Part shown: positions 10,894 to 22,036 of the stretch, piece by piece | Layout: the number at the start of each line of letters is the position of its first letter | Position numbering within the stretch: the first letter of the stretch is position 1 | Source of the DNA: Dipteronia dyeriana | Taxonomy: Eukaryota > Streptophyta > Magnoliopsida > Sapindales > Sapindaceae | Direction: 5' to 3' | NCBI GenBank assembly: GCA_032871835.1 | Contig: CM065296.1 | Coordinates: 14,214,001-14,278,000 of the forward strand | Length of the DNA stretch: 64,000 nucleotides | The notes under the pieces: generated by a model | Databases searched by the model: none | Seen by the model: only the letters and a program-made list of their open reading frames with translations | Told to the model about the DNA's origin: nothing | Position numbers and translations under genes: made by a program

Positions 10894-11781
10894 GAAGTGC
10901 TTTGCTGACTTATTTCTCCTTCGACCTTTCTTAGCATTCTTCGATCGTTCTCCGACCTCTGAACTTGGAATTCAAATCCGTTTTTGGATTAGGAACTGTA
11001 ACTACCACAGGAACATGGATATATAAGATACTCAACCCAGAAAAAAATAATTCGACTCGATATACGAAGACGAAGACAATGTACGCAACATGAGTTGAAA
11101 GTGTAGTATCTTTTGACTTAGAACTTGAAATCAATAGTATGAGTAACCGAAATGACCGGAACTCAATCAAGAATGATTTAAGACAAAATTCAAGTTCAAT
11201 GTATGAAACATGAGTTGAAAGTGTAATATCTTTTGAATTACAACTTGAAATCAATAGTATGTGTAACCGAAATGACCGGAACTCAATCAAGAATAATTTA
11301 AGACTAAATTCAAGTTCAATATCCATGTTATACAAACAAATACACATACAAACACAATACACACTAGAATGCAAACTTCATAGAGATAGTCTCTAATCAT
11401 GCATTTTCCAATACATGTTATTTTCATACTAATGCATGAGCATTCATCTTCAAGTGTGTGAATGTGTTATACATGATGTATAATGATGCAGGGACACATA
11501 TGAATGAATTGTATGTGTGTGCCTATAATGGTCCACAATGATGCAGGGACACAAATGTATGAATTGTGTGTGTGCCTAAGCCTTGTAAGAGAAATATAAG
11601 GTCTTAGTATACCTTTGTAGAACCATATTGCATCCTTTCTCTTTGAAGACTTTGAACTTGCTTTGACTTGTTGTTCATTCTTCTTTAAAGCTTGAATCGT
11701 CATGAATCTAAACAACTAAATCATTATAGGTAAACATCATTTTGATATGGAATTAATGCCAACATAAACTAAAACCTATCA
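10894..11781 (-). mobile_element. Inverted partial LTR2 of H (right palindrome arm)
   Basis: Reverse complement of about 6339-7094. It begins abruptly at 10894 in the middle of the LTR and ends at the LTR start, directly joined to an inverted LTR1. It carries a local 120-bp duplication (11088-11327) absent from the left arm. Confidence 0.85.
11088..11327. repeat. 120-bp direct duplication private to the right arm
   Basis: 'acatgagttgaaagtgta' starts at 11088 and again at 11208, and the two 120-bp units are nearly identical. The left arm has one copy (near 6780-6900), so the duplication came after the arms formed. Confidence 0.8.
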
Positions 11782-12801
11782 TGATGCAAACAAACATTCA
11801 TAAACACATATAAAATCGACATTGTAATAAGGAAGTCAATTACATAAAATTTTCTATTCTTGATATTTCCATTACATATACAAACATAAAAGAGATAGTG
11901 TTAAAGAAAATAGACACAAGGTTTTTACGTGGTAAACCTTCGAAGAGGAAACATCCATGGGTTGATTCCACAACCACCGGCAAACATAGTCCACTAGTAG
12001 ATAAGACAAGTACAATCTTTCAAGTGACCCCTTCACCTAGAAACTACCCTTCTATAGTATTCAATTAACATGTCACCACCTTGCTCAACATTCCGAGGCT
12101 TCACACCTCTTGTCAAGACTTTCATGCTTAACATTTCGAGACTTTGGTTCTGTTTATGGATTAAGAATTATAACTCTCTTGCAAACATGGAAATATAAAG
12201 ACATAACCAAAAAACTACAATTTTGACTCGATATACGAATACAAAGACAATGTACGCAATATGACTGGAAAATATTATATTTTTTGACTTAGAACTTGAA
12301 ATTTAGACTATGAGTAACCGAAATGTTTGGAAATCAATCAACCAAAATGTTTGGAAATTAATCAAGAATGATTTAAGACAAAAATCAAGTTCAGTATCCA
12401 AGTTTTACAGAAATATACACATACAAACACAATTCACACTAGAATTCAAACTGCATAGACATAGTCTCCAATCATGCATTTTCAAAAACATGTTATTTTC
12501 ATAACAATGCATGAGCATTCAAATTTAAATGTGTGAATGCGTTATAAATGGTGCACAACGATGCAGGGATACAAATGTATGATGTGTGTGTGTGTGCCTA
12601 AGTCTTGAAAGAGGATAAAAAGGTCTAAATATACCTTTGTAGAACCGTGAAACATTCTTTCTCTTTAAAGACTTGAACTTGCTTTGACTAGTTGTTATTT
12701 CTTCTTTGAAGTTTGAATCATCATGAATTAAACAACTAAATCATTACAAGTAAACATCATTTTGTTATGGAATTAATGCCAACAAAATCTAAAACCTAAC
12801 A
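11782..12801 (-). mobile_element. Inverted LTR1 of H (right palindrome arm)
   Basis: Reverse complement of 5344-6338 with the same internal deletion, starting TGATGCAAAC and ending CCTAACA. A small 24-bp duplication around 12315-12362 is private to this copy. It interrupts the antisense ORF of F at the position where LTR1 interrupts G. Confidence 0.85.
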
Positions 12802-13999
12802 ACGGGGAGAGGTGGCGATCCTATCGTAATCAGTGTTGTTGTTGCTCTTGGGGAACAACTCTGATCCATGTCAAGAATTACAGGGCAAGATGAGGTCAAG
12901 GATAGATTCATAGTTTCTTGTCTTGAGAGGGGCCATGAGCTATGACTTCCATGCCAGTGGATGTGCTGATGACCAAAGGTTCTGCCCTCATAGCCGAGGT
13001 AAAGTATCTTGTTCCTTATTGTTCTGTATATGTGTGATTGGTGCCTTGGTGGTAGCTAACACGTTTGTTATGACTTACAAGCCTTCAAGATTAAAGTCAC
13101 CTTGAGCCACCAGGTTACCTATCTTAATAGGCCCGCTAAAGCTACAGAGGCGGGACTCAAAATAGTAGAAGGAGCTTACCCAATCGAAGGCTGCTAACAA
13201 AGAGCCGAGCCAGTCCCTAAACAAGGTTGAAAGGTCTCTCAAAAAATCCCTATACAACACAGAGCATTACAAGCATTCATATGTCATAGAGACTCTCAGG
13301 TCCAAATGTTAGGCATTGAGGAGAAACAACACGAGAAAGAAGGTTCAATAGTTGGAGGAAGAGAACCAATCAATATGGACCAGATAGCAAGTCTAGAGTC
13401 TATGGTATATGCCTCATTCGGTGATAGCTATTTTTATACAGCCTTCCATGTAGCTCAAGCCCTACCTCTTCCATTTGACCTGTACACTATAAAGAACTAA
13501 GATAAACAGGAGATCATAGAGAAGGCCATAAAGATGGCAGCTCCTACTACTGATAAAGTTGGCACCTCTCAAGTAGTTGGAATTAGTGAAGGTACAGATG
13601 ATGAAGATGATCAGCACTATTCTAATGGGCATGGGATTTATCGGTGTAGATCCTTCCTTGAACTCTCCAGCTGAAGTTGTATCCCAGGTCAAGATAAGTT
13701 TCCCAATCTTACGTGCTACTCCATTAAATCCTACTGATATAACAGAGGATCAACCTGCTTCTAGGGAATTAGTTGATATCCAGTCTACTTCCAAGGAAAT
13801 GGTGAAGGACAAGCCAACAAGCAAAGAGATGGTGGAGAAAGTTGAACTGGTGGTTGCGGTGGAACTTCAGAGTTGTTAAGTTCAAGTAAAGATCTCTGTT
13901 GATGTTGCACAAGTGGAGGCAGAGGAACAGGTGCTCGGAGAAGAGAACATAAGGAAAGAGAAAACCATGGGGAAGCCAGTGAGTGATCCGTCAGTATGA
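12802..13999 (+). pseudogene. Antisense ORF of F, C-terminal part, with candidate intron
   Basis: Homologous to D at 51130-52292. A segment near 12895-12998 (DRFIVSCLERG, then GSALIAE) ends at GAG|GTAAAG. A candidate intron spans 12999-13080. The next segment (FKIKVTLSHQVTYLN) continues in phase. Further on are ASLESMVYASFGDSYFYTAF (13390-13450) and a Lys/Glu/Thr-rich tail (13577-13879) with a stop at 13997-13999. The acceptor reads AA instead of AG in both F and G. The N-terminus is cut off by the H LTR. Function unknown. Confidence 0.7.
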
Positions 14000-15514
14000 C
14001 CTTTCTATGATTGCTGCCTGGAAATAGGGGTGGGCACCCTGCTTGATCAATAAAAAATCTACCAAGTCATTTCATAATTTTTTTACTAGTATATAGTCTG
14101 ATACTAGGGAGGCACCCATGGTTCGATGAAAGAATTCTTCCTTCTTTTCCCTCTACATTTTGTCTCTAGCTTTCCTCCTTACTTGGTTGAATCTATTTTA
14201 TTTCACATATATCACAGGCTGGATCAGGATGTTAGTACCCTCCATTCACCTGAATTAACAATTTCTAGTAATACAAAAAGGGTTAAAATTTTTCTTTTAT
14301 AAGAAATCAAATAAGTCAGGTGCCTGGTACCATTTCCAGGTACTTAGTCAAATTGACCCTCGTGGGACCTCATTAACAATGGTTACTCTTACTAGGAAAA
14401 TCATGATACCAAGCATCCTTTTCCGGAAAGCTTTAGTACTTGGGCGAAAACCCAATTTAACAAATCTGGGTTCCTAGGTTTCCGATGTACATGGTTCCCT
14501 AGTCCTTAGATGGTGTCATGATCATATCGTGATCAAATCATGTATTTAGTATCTTCTTACTTTAGCAAAATAATCAGCTGTAATAACCTAGTTATCAGGG
14601 ATCCTTATATATGTGGTATCCTGATATCTAGAAGGTATAGCGAGTGTGGTATCTGCCATCTCTACATTGAGCCCCATGTGTATTTCTGGCAACACAAGAA
14701 AACATATAAATAATAAGGAGAAAAATTGTGTGATAGGTGACTAATACCAGATTTTTGAGGTACTAATCAAAATGATCATTGTGAGACTTTATCAAAGTTG
14801 ATTATAGTTTCTTAGACAATTTAGGTACCTAGTATTCCTGTTCAAGGGAAAACTCGGTATCCAGGCAATCGTGATCAGGAAAGACAATTATGCACTTAAG
14901 ACCCTAATCCTTCTTGGGGGTGGTTTCCCGACCAAGGCATCAAGAAGGCCACTTAGTCTTCCTAGTCTTACGATCTAGCTAACAACTATGCACTTACACT
15001 CAGACCCTTCTTGGGGGTAGTAGCCCGACCAAGGCATCAGAAGGGCCATTTGGCTATCATGTTCTTATGATTTGGCTGGTAAATATGCACTTACACTCAG
15101 ATTCTTTTTAAGGGTGGTAGCTCGACCAAGACACCAAAGGGCCATTTTGCTATCCTGGTCTTATGGTCTGGCTTACAACTATACACTTATGCTAAGACTC
15201 TTCTTGGGGGGTCGCCCGACCAAGGGCATCGGTATGATCAATTGGTTATCCTGGTCTCACGATCTAGTAAGAATCTATGCTCTTACGCTTAGACCCTTCT
15301 TGGTAGGGGGTGGTACCTGGCTAAGGCATCAAGGTAGCTTTATGGCTTTTCCCGTTTCATGGCAATCATGGGGAACATCTATGGTAAAAAACTTGGCGAA
15401 TAAAAGAGACAAGTGTAGATGGAGAGAAATGGAGACTTTATTGATGACAAACTAGAGATACATATCGTTCCTGATGTATAAATACCGGTGCCTATCCCAG
15501 ATGATACTGGTATA
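14000..15514 (-). other. 3' untranslated region of F with tandem repeats
   Basis: No coding potential. Five tandem units of about 97 bp lie at roughly 14890-15345 (anchors 'cccgaccaaggcatc' near 14927, 15025, 15120, 15220 and 15310 on +). Open frames through the repeats are shadows of the repeat period. The rest mirrors 3290-4141. Confidence 0.75.
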
Positions 15515-16870
15515 TCATGAAGCTTCTAACCTCCTATGGGTAGAATCTTTTCACATGGTCAGAATTCCAAAAGTGGTCAATAGATCGTCAATCCATGTCC
15601 TCCAACTTGTAGACTCCACTCTAGACTACTACTTTCACTAGGTCGGGGACTTCGTAGTTCGGGGCTAGTACCCTATTCGATCGGTTCTTGGTGTTATGGG
15701 TCACCTTCCAGAGTACTAGGTCTCCCTCCTTGTAAATACGGGTTCTTACCTTCCAGTTGAAATACCTTGTAATTCGGCTCTAGTAGACTAATACTCTTCT
15801 TGTCGCCCTATCTTGCCTCTCCTCTAAAAGGTCCATATTGACCCTTAGCTTGACCTCGTTACTTTCTAGTTTGAATTGTTGGACCATAAACAAGGTGAGC
15901 TTGTGCTCGATAGTAAGGACCGCTTCTACCCTGAAAGCTAAGAAGTAGAGAGTCTCAACGGTCATGGTCATTTTGGTGGTAAGGTATGCCCAGAGTACAT
16001 TGGGAAGCTCCCCTACCTATTTTCCCATTTCTGTTGCAATTTTTTCTTAAGGAGCTTCTTAATGGTTTTTTTATTGCTTCTACCAGGCCGTTAGTTTGAG
16101 GTTAAGCTATAGAATAGCAAAATAGAGATTAATTCCTAGACCGTTATAGAATTCTTTTAACCTCGCATTGTTGAATTGCTTGTCGAGGTCACAGATGATG
16201 ATCATTGGAGTACCAAACCTATAAACCACATATTTCTTGACGAATTTGGTGGTGTTCTTCTCAGTTATCTTAGAGTGTGATTCTGCTTCCACCCACCGGG
16301 TGATGTTGTCGATCACGACTACGACATGCTTGGCTTGACTAGGAATAGTAGGAAGAGGTTCGATCAAACTGACTCCCCAGATAGAAATGGGTATGGAAAA
16401 ATTATAGAAGGAAGCCTCTCTGGTGGAAGGTGGTTCAAGTTTGTTGTCTTCTGACATGGTTCACATGACCGTACAAATATCAACACATCATGGTGCAAAG
16501 TCAGCAAATAATATCCCATACGGAGCACTTGGTACACGAGTGTTTCTTCCCTAGCATGATTTCTGTAGTCTTTTGAGTGAACCTCTTCGAGTGCCCAGGC
16601 AGTATCATTAGGGTAGAGGAACTAGATCAGAGGTAAATATATACCTCTACGATATAGGTACCGATCAATCAAGCATAATTGAATTGAGATCCTCTTGATC
16701 TTGCGAGCTTGATCGGAGTTTTTTGGGAGCTTTTCCTCCTTAATGTAATCCATAATGGGAACTATCCAGAACAGAAGTCGATTTACTAGGTTGGCCTCCT
16801 TACTATTTGCTATGCGAGGATAGGAGATGACTAAGAGAAGGACTCACTTAGGCAAAGCTTGACTTTCATT
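15515..16870 (-). pseudogene. Integrase remnant of F
   Basis: The pol stop lies at 15515-15517. The C-terminal region at 15780-15971 contains ERQDRATRRV. The catalytic core at 16107-16457 shows VVVIDNITRWVEAESHS and DLDKQFNNARLKEF. An H2C2 zinc-binding region lies at about 16450-16600 and is broken by a frame change next to CEP. Upstream the polyprotein contains IDRYLYRRG. It mirrors the G integrase, though not all stops are shared. Confidence 0.8.
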
Positions 16871-18300
16871 ATTTGCTATCTTGGCCAGGACATCTACTCG
16901 ATGGTTCTATTGGCGAGGTATCTGATCAATCTTAAACCCTTTGAATCGCTTTGTGTTGTTGGACCAGTTGCAAGTAGGCGTCCATGTTGTCTCCTTTTGC
17001 TTGATAGAGCCTGGTGACTTGGTTGACGACTAGTTACGAATCACTTCTGACTGCTACCCTCATTCCTATCAATAGATCTTCGTACTCGGCTTCATTATTT
17101 GTGTGCTGATCACCAAACAGAAACAGTGGCAGAGCTCGATCTTTTCAGGATCAGCTAAAATGATTCATCTTCGCTACCCGCTTGGTTGGATGCCCCATTT
17201 ATATAAGAGCCTGACTTTTCAGTTTTTTGCCAAATCTACTGGTTCTTGATCCTTTTTAGAGCCTAGATCCATGTCTGGAATGGTACATAGGGCTAAGAAC
17301 TCGGGCATGAAGGCTACTAGTGCCTGGGCTTTGATGGTAACCCTGACTTTATATTTGATGTCAAATTGGGTTAGCTTGAGGGCCTTGAGTACCAGTCTTC
17401 CTGAAACGTCTAGCCTCTATAAAAATTGGTGCAGAGGTTGATCGGTGACAACAGCAATCGTATGCCGCTGGAAGTAAGGGTGTAACTTCCCAGCCGAGGT
17501 TACAAAGGAAAAGGCAACTTCTTTCTAGAGAACATAATTTCTCTTTAGTTTAGTTAAGGCATGGCTTACATAGTAGATTGAACACTAAATCCTATCTCCA
17601 CTCTCTTTAATTATGGCCCCGCTAACCGTTGTCTCTGACACGGTCATTATATCTACAGTTCTTCCCCAAGTTCTGGCTTGACTAATAGCGGCGGGCTTGC
17701 TATGTACTTCATCAAGGATTAGAAAGTCTGCTCGTTGTCCTGGTCCAAATTCTTGTTTCTCCCTTGCTTGATTTCCTTGATCTTCTTCGGGTTGGCCTCT
17801 ATGCCTTTTTCATGGTCCATGAACCGAAGGAATTTTCCAACTAACACCCCGAATATGCATTTGGCAGGATTTAGACATATCTAGTTCTTTCTTACTATCT
17901 GGAAAGTTTGACGGAGATGGTTCTGGTGCTACTCGGCTACCTGAGACTTGGTTAACATACCATCACTATAAACCTCTATCGTTCTACCTATCCCCTGCAT
18001 GAACAACTGGTTGACCAACCGTTGGTAAGTGACACATATATTCTTAAAATCAAAAAGCATTACCTTGTGACAGTAGAGGCCTTGCCCAGTAATGAAACTG
18101 GCTTGTCTTGGTTAACAGGGTGCATCATGATCTGGTTATACCCCGAGAATGCATCCATGAAAGTAAGAAGCTTATTCCCCACGGTGAATTCCACCAATTG
18201 ATTAATCTTAGGTAGGGGAAAACTGTCCTTTGGGTAGGCGCGATTAAGATCTGTGTAATTAACGTACATACGCCACTTTCCATTAGCCTCTTAGAAAATT
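16871..18300 (-). pseudogene. Reverse transcriptase and RNase H remnant of F
   Basis: Reverse transcriptase motifs in order: VNYTDLNRAYPKDSFPLPKI (18269 downward), then FMDAFSGYNQIMMHP with the first catalytic aspartate, then YSDG in place of Y-x-D-D at 17959-17970. RNase H follows with a NGASNQAGSE motif near 17160-17205 and further motifs near 17085. The N-terminal finger segment (the usual EEV-KLL-AGFI part) is deleted: sequence near 18330 jumps from the linker to a form of ANGKWRM. Stops are frequent. Confidence 0.8.
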
Positions 18301-18715
18301 AATACATTCACGATCCATTTAGGGTACAGGTTTGAAGGTGGGATTGACTGCTAACCTATGAGCTGCCAATGAGATAGGGATCCCTGGCATCTCATTGTGA
18401 CTCTAGGCAAATATGTCATTGTATTCATAGAGAAGCCTGATCAAGCCTTCATTCACTTCTGCCTCTAACCAGAGTCCAATATTGACCGCTTTAGAGGGGT
18501 CATTCTCCCCGATTGGTACTTCCTCTAACACATCAACTGGGTGGCCACTGTCCCACCACCTATCATCCCCTACCTCATCTTCATCCAGGATCTCTATCTA
18601 TGGTTCTTCTTTTATGGCACCAAGGATTTTGAGATCCCTTTTTGATCTTTCATGTGCGACAGCTACCCATGCACTGTGCTTGGCCAACACTGTTGGGTTA
18701 GCTGATATGGCATAA
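18301..18715 (-). pseudogene. Protease-RT linker of F
   Basis: The - strand encodes the acidic linker typical of Tat polyproteins, including GHPVDVLEEVPIGEND and HNEMPGIPISLAAHRL, homologous to the S-H-x-D-M-P-G-I region before reverse transcriptase. The + strand open frame at 18482-18715 is its shadow. Confidence 0.65.
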
Positions 18716-19110
18716 CACTTGCGGGCTGCCTACTAATCACCATGTACCTCGTCTACCCGATCTCCTACCAGAATCTTTAGGACGTTATGGTAGATAGATA
18801 AAACTCCCTTGAGACATTTAAGGAATGGTCTCCCCAAGATAGCATTGTAGGCTGATAGGGTGTCGACCACCACAAAATCTGTCATTAGATTCTGTTAGAG
18901 AGGAGCAGGTCCTGCAATGATCGGTAAAATCTTTAATCAAACTGGTACTATTGAATCCTCGGTATATCCGTACAACGGGGTAGCGCAGCTATTGTAGAAG
19001 CATTGCTTTAGATTGAACTTCTCCAATGTGTCTTTGAAGAGGATATCTACGCTACTACCAGTATCTATCAATACGCGGTAAGACTTAATACTCCCAAATC
19101 GCATGGCCTA
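18716..19110 (-). pseudogene. Aspartic protease remnant of F
   Basis: A retropepsin that would cleave Gag-Pol. The - strand shows VLIDTGSSVDILFKDTLEKF from about 19085, with D-T-G intact, then TPLYGYTEDS, then MTDFVVVDTLSAYNAILGRP. These are the standard Tat protease landmarks. A few stops are present, for example before LKILPI. About 250 bp of poorly recognisable sequence lies between it and the primer site, so gag is deleted. Confidence 0.8.
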
Positions 19111-19341
19111 CCACCGAGGCGGTTGGGACATGGGTTGTTACTCGCATGGTAGAAAGAGGTGCTAGAGTTGGTTTATGATGCTTTGACTTCTTTCCTTTCT
19201 TTTTAACCTTCCTAATAGAGGTTATGGACTGGTGCCCAGTTACTTTGGGCTATCTTTAGAAGGATTAAAGTCTCACGCTGCGTTCTGGTAAAATCTACAA
19301 CGTGATTTCAGAGGCTTTCAAAAATGGGCGTGGAAACTTTT
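19111..19341 (-). other. F leader fused to gag-end remnant
   Basis: Sequence between the primer site and protease. The last part is Lys-rich (RKERSQS). A normal Tat gag would occupy well over 1 kb here, so an internal deletion is inferred. Confidence 0.5.
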
Positions 19342-19359
19342 CCATAGACGTGCCAAAAA
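19342..19359 (-). other. Primer binding site of F
   Basis: The - strand reads TTTTTGGCACGTCTATGG immediately after the LTR end. This is a decayed form of the TTTTGGCGCCGTCTGTGG stretch that follows Tat 5' LTRs. It sets the LTR boundary and shows this LTR is the 5' LTR of a - strand element. Confidence 0.7.
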
Positions 19360-19360
19360 G

Positions 19361-20311
19361 TGATGTCTGAGAATTCACTCAAGGTGAGGAATTCCAATCA
19401 ACACCCTCAGGACCGCTACCGGGTAAGCTGCAATCGGGGTAGATACTTTGTATCTAAGTGACAAAGATCACAGTAAGATAGAGAATTGTAAACAAGCCGG
19501 ATATTAAGAAATTCAAACTAGAAAAATGGTTTTATTGAAGACCTAGTACAATGATCTTATGAAATCATTCAAATTCTCTTGTTTACAAAGGTTGGAGATG
19601 GTGAACTCGTGCGTGTCGATATGTGGCTAAATCATCTAAGAAAAATGGTAAGGAATCTCTACCTTATTTTTATCTATTTTTTGATACCCTGTCTAGATCC
19701 TAATGTCCCCTTTTAATACCTTCTCATTGTCAGTCAATTCCTTATAATTTAGACCAATTGATTGGCTGTGTTACTGAAAATGATTGACGTTGATAGGGGA
19801 ATCAAATTACTTGGGAATTACTCTCGTTGATTACCTAAGGTTTCCGTTTGGGTTTAAATTTAAATAAATGGTGAATCTGTTGACCTATCTGGTCACATTA
19901 TGGCGTTTTAATGGCAAAGAAGTTAACTCTATAGCTTGGAAGAGAAATCACGATTTTACTTCTCAGTGGCGAGGTACCTCGGGGTACCAGTCTTGTGGTG
20001 TGACACTTGACCGATCATTCTATAGCTTTCTGGCTAACTTCTTTTTTTCCTGATGGACATGTCAAATACCAAGAAGAGGTGGCGAGACAGCATCGAGGTA
20101 TTCTGGTAACAACCGTACGACCTGTTACCGAGGTACTAGGTAGGAGTTACCTCGTTGTTGGTTGGTTCTGATCTTTGGGTGTTGCATAGACAGGTATCTT
20201 GAGGTAGGTAATAGCATGCTAGGTTTACCTGGTATCAAAATGTGTGTCCTACTAAGTACCAGTTGGGTAAAAAAATTCACTTTGACCCATGGTCAAAAAT
20301 AGTTATGAACA
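19361..20311 (-). mobile_element. 5' LTR of Tat element F
   Basis: 951 bp with TG...CA ends (TGATGTCTG on the left and ATGAACA on the right, read +). Homologous in the same orientation to 26441-27480. On the - strand it contains AATAAAA near 19530, a plausible poly(A) signal. E pol sequence begins directly at its right edge. Confidence 0.75.
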
Positions 20312-20970
20312 CGAGTCAAATAAAAGAGGCGACTTTAAATCATGAAAGGAATGCCGCAGTCCAGGAGGAAGTCGACAAGTTGTTGAAAGCTGGATTCATC
20401 AAGGAATCCCGATACCCTGAATAGGTCACAAATATGGTAATGGTTAACAAGGCCAATTGGAAGTTACACATGTGTATTGACTATATAGATCTCAATCCTG
20501 TCTGCCTAAAGTACAGTTTCTCACTGTCTAAGATCGATCAACTGGTGGATTCCACCATGGTAAACAAGCTCCTTAGCTTCAAGGATGCATTCTCGGGTAT
20601 AACAAGATTATGATGCACCCCACTGACCAAGTGAAGACCAGTTTCATTACCGGGCAAGGTCTCTACTATTATAAGGTAATACCCTATGGTCTTAAAAATA
20701 CAGGTACCACCTATCAACAACTAGTCAACTGGTTGTTCAAGAAGGAAATAAAAAGGACAATGGGGGTTTATACTCTATTGATGTTATGATAAACAAGTCC
20801 CAATTAGAAGAGTAGCACTAGTATCACCACCGTCGAACCTTTAAGATAGCAAGAGAGAACCATATGCGGCTAAGTCCTACCAACTGCCCCTTTGGGGTAG
20901 CTATATGTAAATTCCTCGGGTACATGGTATGTGAGAGGGGCATAAGCTAACCCAGAGAAGATCAAAGTCA
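20312..20970 (+). pseudogene. Reverse transcriptase remnant of E
   Basis: N-terminal finger motif ERNAAVQEEVDKLLKAGFI (from about 20342), stop near 20422, then KLHMCIDYIDLN, then FKDAFSGYNKIMMHP carrying the first catalytic aspartate. The Y-x-D-D box is altered to a reading like IDVM near 20777-20790, with loss of the second aspartate. NCPFGVAICKFLGYMV follows at 20881-20930. Frame breaks occur near 20600 and 20790. Confidence 0.8.
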
Positions 20971-20982
20971 ACATGGATCTTG

Positions 20983-22036
20983 AATCTCCCAGCTCTCTTA
21001 AGTAGGAACAAGTGTTGACTGGTCGGATAGCGACTCTCAACTTCTTAATATCTCGGTCCACCAAAAAGTGCCTTTTTTTCAAGGCTATTAAATATGGGAG
21101 AAACATGAAACGGGACTAGAACAGTAAGCAGGATTTCCAGTCTTTAAAGATATATCTAGCAAGCCCATCGCTGCTAATCAAGCCGGTACCTGGGGAAGAA
21201 CTGTAAATATACCTAACTGTTTCAAAGACAGCGGTTAGCGGAGCTATGGTTAAGGAGTCCGGTGACGAAGTTCAATGGCCTATCTTCTATGTGAGTCGTG
21301 CCTTAACCAAACCAGAGAGAAACTACATTCTCCTAAAGAAGCTTGCTTTCACCCTGGTGACCTCTGCTAGGAAGTTATGCCCCTACTTCTAGACTCATAT
21401 GATTACGGTTGTCACTGATCAACCTCTTCACAAATTCTTACAGAGACCAGATGTGTCAGGGAGGATGGTACTCTAGGTTCGTGAGCTCACCCGATTCGAT
21501 ATCAAATATAAAGCCAGGACCACCATCAAAGACCAGACACTGTCAGACTTTGTGGACTTGTTTTCAGCCTTTCCTAATCCAGGTACAATTCCAAACCTGG
21601 ATCCTGGCTTCCAGAAGGATCAAGAACTAGAAGATTGGCCAGTTGACTGAGATGCTTGGGTCTTGTATATAGATGGGGTATCATGCCAAACAGGTAGCAG
21701 AGCTGGAATCATCTTAATTTATCCTGAAAAGGTCAAGCTCTGCCATTGTTTCTGTTTTGAGTTTAGTGCCACCAACATTGAAGCCATGTATAAAGTTTTG
21801 TTGGATGGAATGAGGGTAGCACAGTTGAGCTAAAAGAAACTTAGTACATGAGTGATTCATACCTGGTTGTCAACCAAGTAACTAGACTCTATCAAGCAAA
21901 ATGAGACAACATGACAGTTTACCTTGAACGGGTCCAGCACCTTAAAACTTGATTTAATGGATTCCAGATAGATTATGTACCTCACAAACAGTATCATCGA
22001 GCAGACGTCCTTGCCAAAATAGTTGTTAACAGAATT
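20983..22036 (+). pseudogene. RT connection and RNase H remnant of E
   Basis: Motifs in order: SGDEVQWPIFYVSRAL, TVVTDQPLHKFLQRPDVSG, FDIKYKARTTIKDQTLSDF, LYIDGVSCQTGSRAG (about 21663-21710) and SATNIEAMYKVLLDGM. Stops at 21475-21477, near 21648 and near 21830 occur at the same codons in K (9839-10889). RNase H would degrade the RNA of the RNA-DNA hybrid. Confidence 0.8.

Larger units (their letters stand above)
10894..18021. repeat. Right arm of about 7.1-kb inverted repeat (left arm 1-7094)
   Basis: Position 18021 pairs with 1 and 10894 pairs with 7094. The matched order is Tat reverse transcriptase end, RNase H, integrase, 3' UTR with five tandem units, antisense ORF, LTR1, part of LTR2. 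The arms look roughly nine-tenths identical by eye (not computed). The left arm may continue outside the window. Confidence 0.85.
12802..20311 (-). mobile_element. Tat-lineage Ty3/gypsy element F (gag-deleted)
   Basis: Reading the - strand: 5' LTR 20311-19361, primer site, short leader, protease, reverse transcriptase, RNase H, integrase, 3' UTR, and then the antisense ORF (+ strand) cut by the inverted H LTR at 12801. Gag is missing between the leader and protease. The 3' LTR is not in the window. The part below 18021 is the mirror image of G. Confidence 0.8.

Noticed and set aside
15072..15455. 127-codon + strand frame in the F 3' UTR (and similar 23488-23751 on -)
   Set aside because: Its repeated peptide mirrors the 97-bp DNA repeat; the array varies in unit number and the frame is not kept in G or D.
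18482..18715. Ser/Thr-rich + strand frame
   Set aside because: It is the complement of the protease-RT linker of F, which is recognisable on the - strand.
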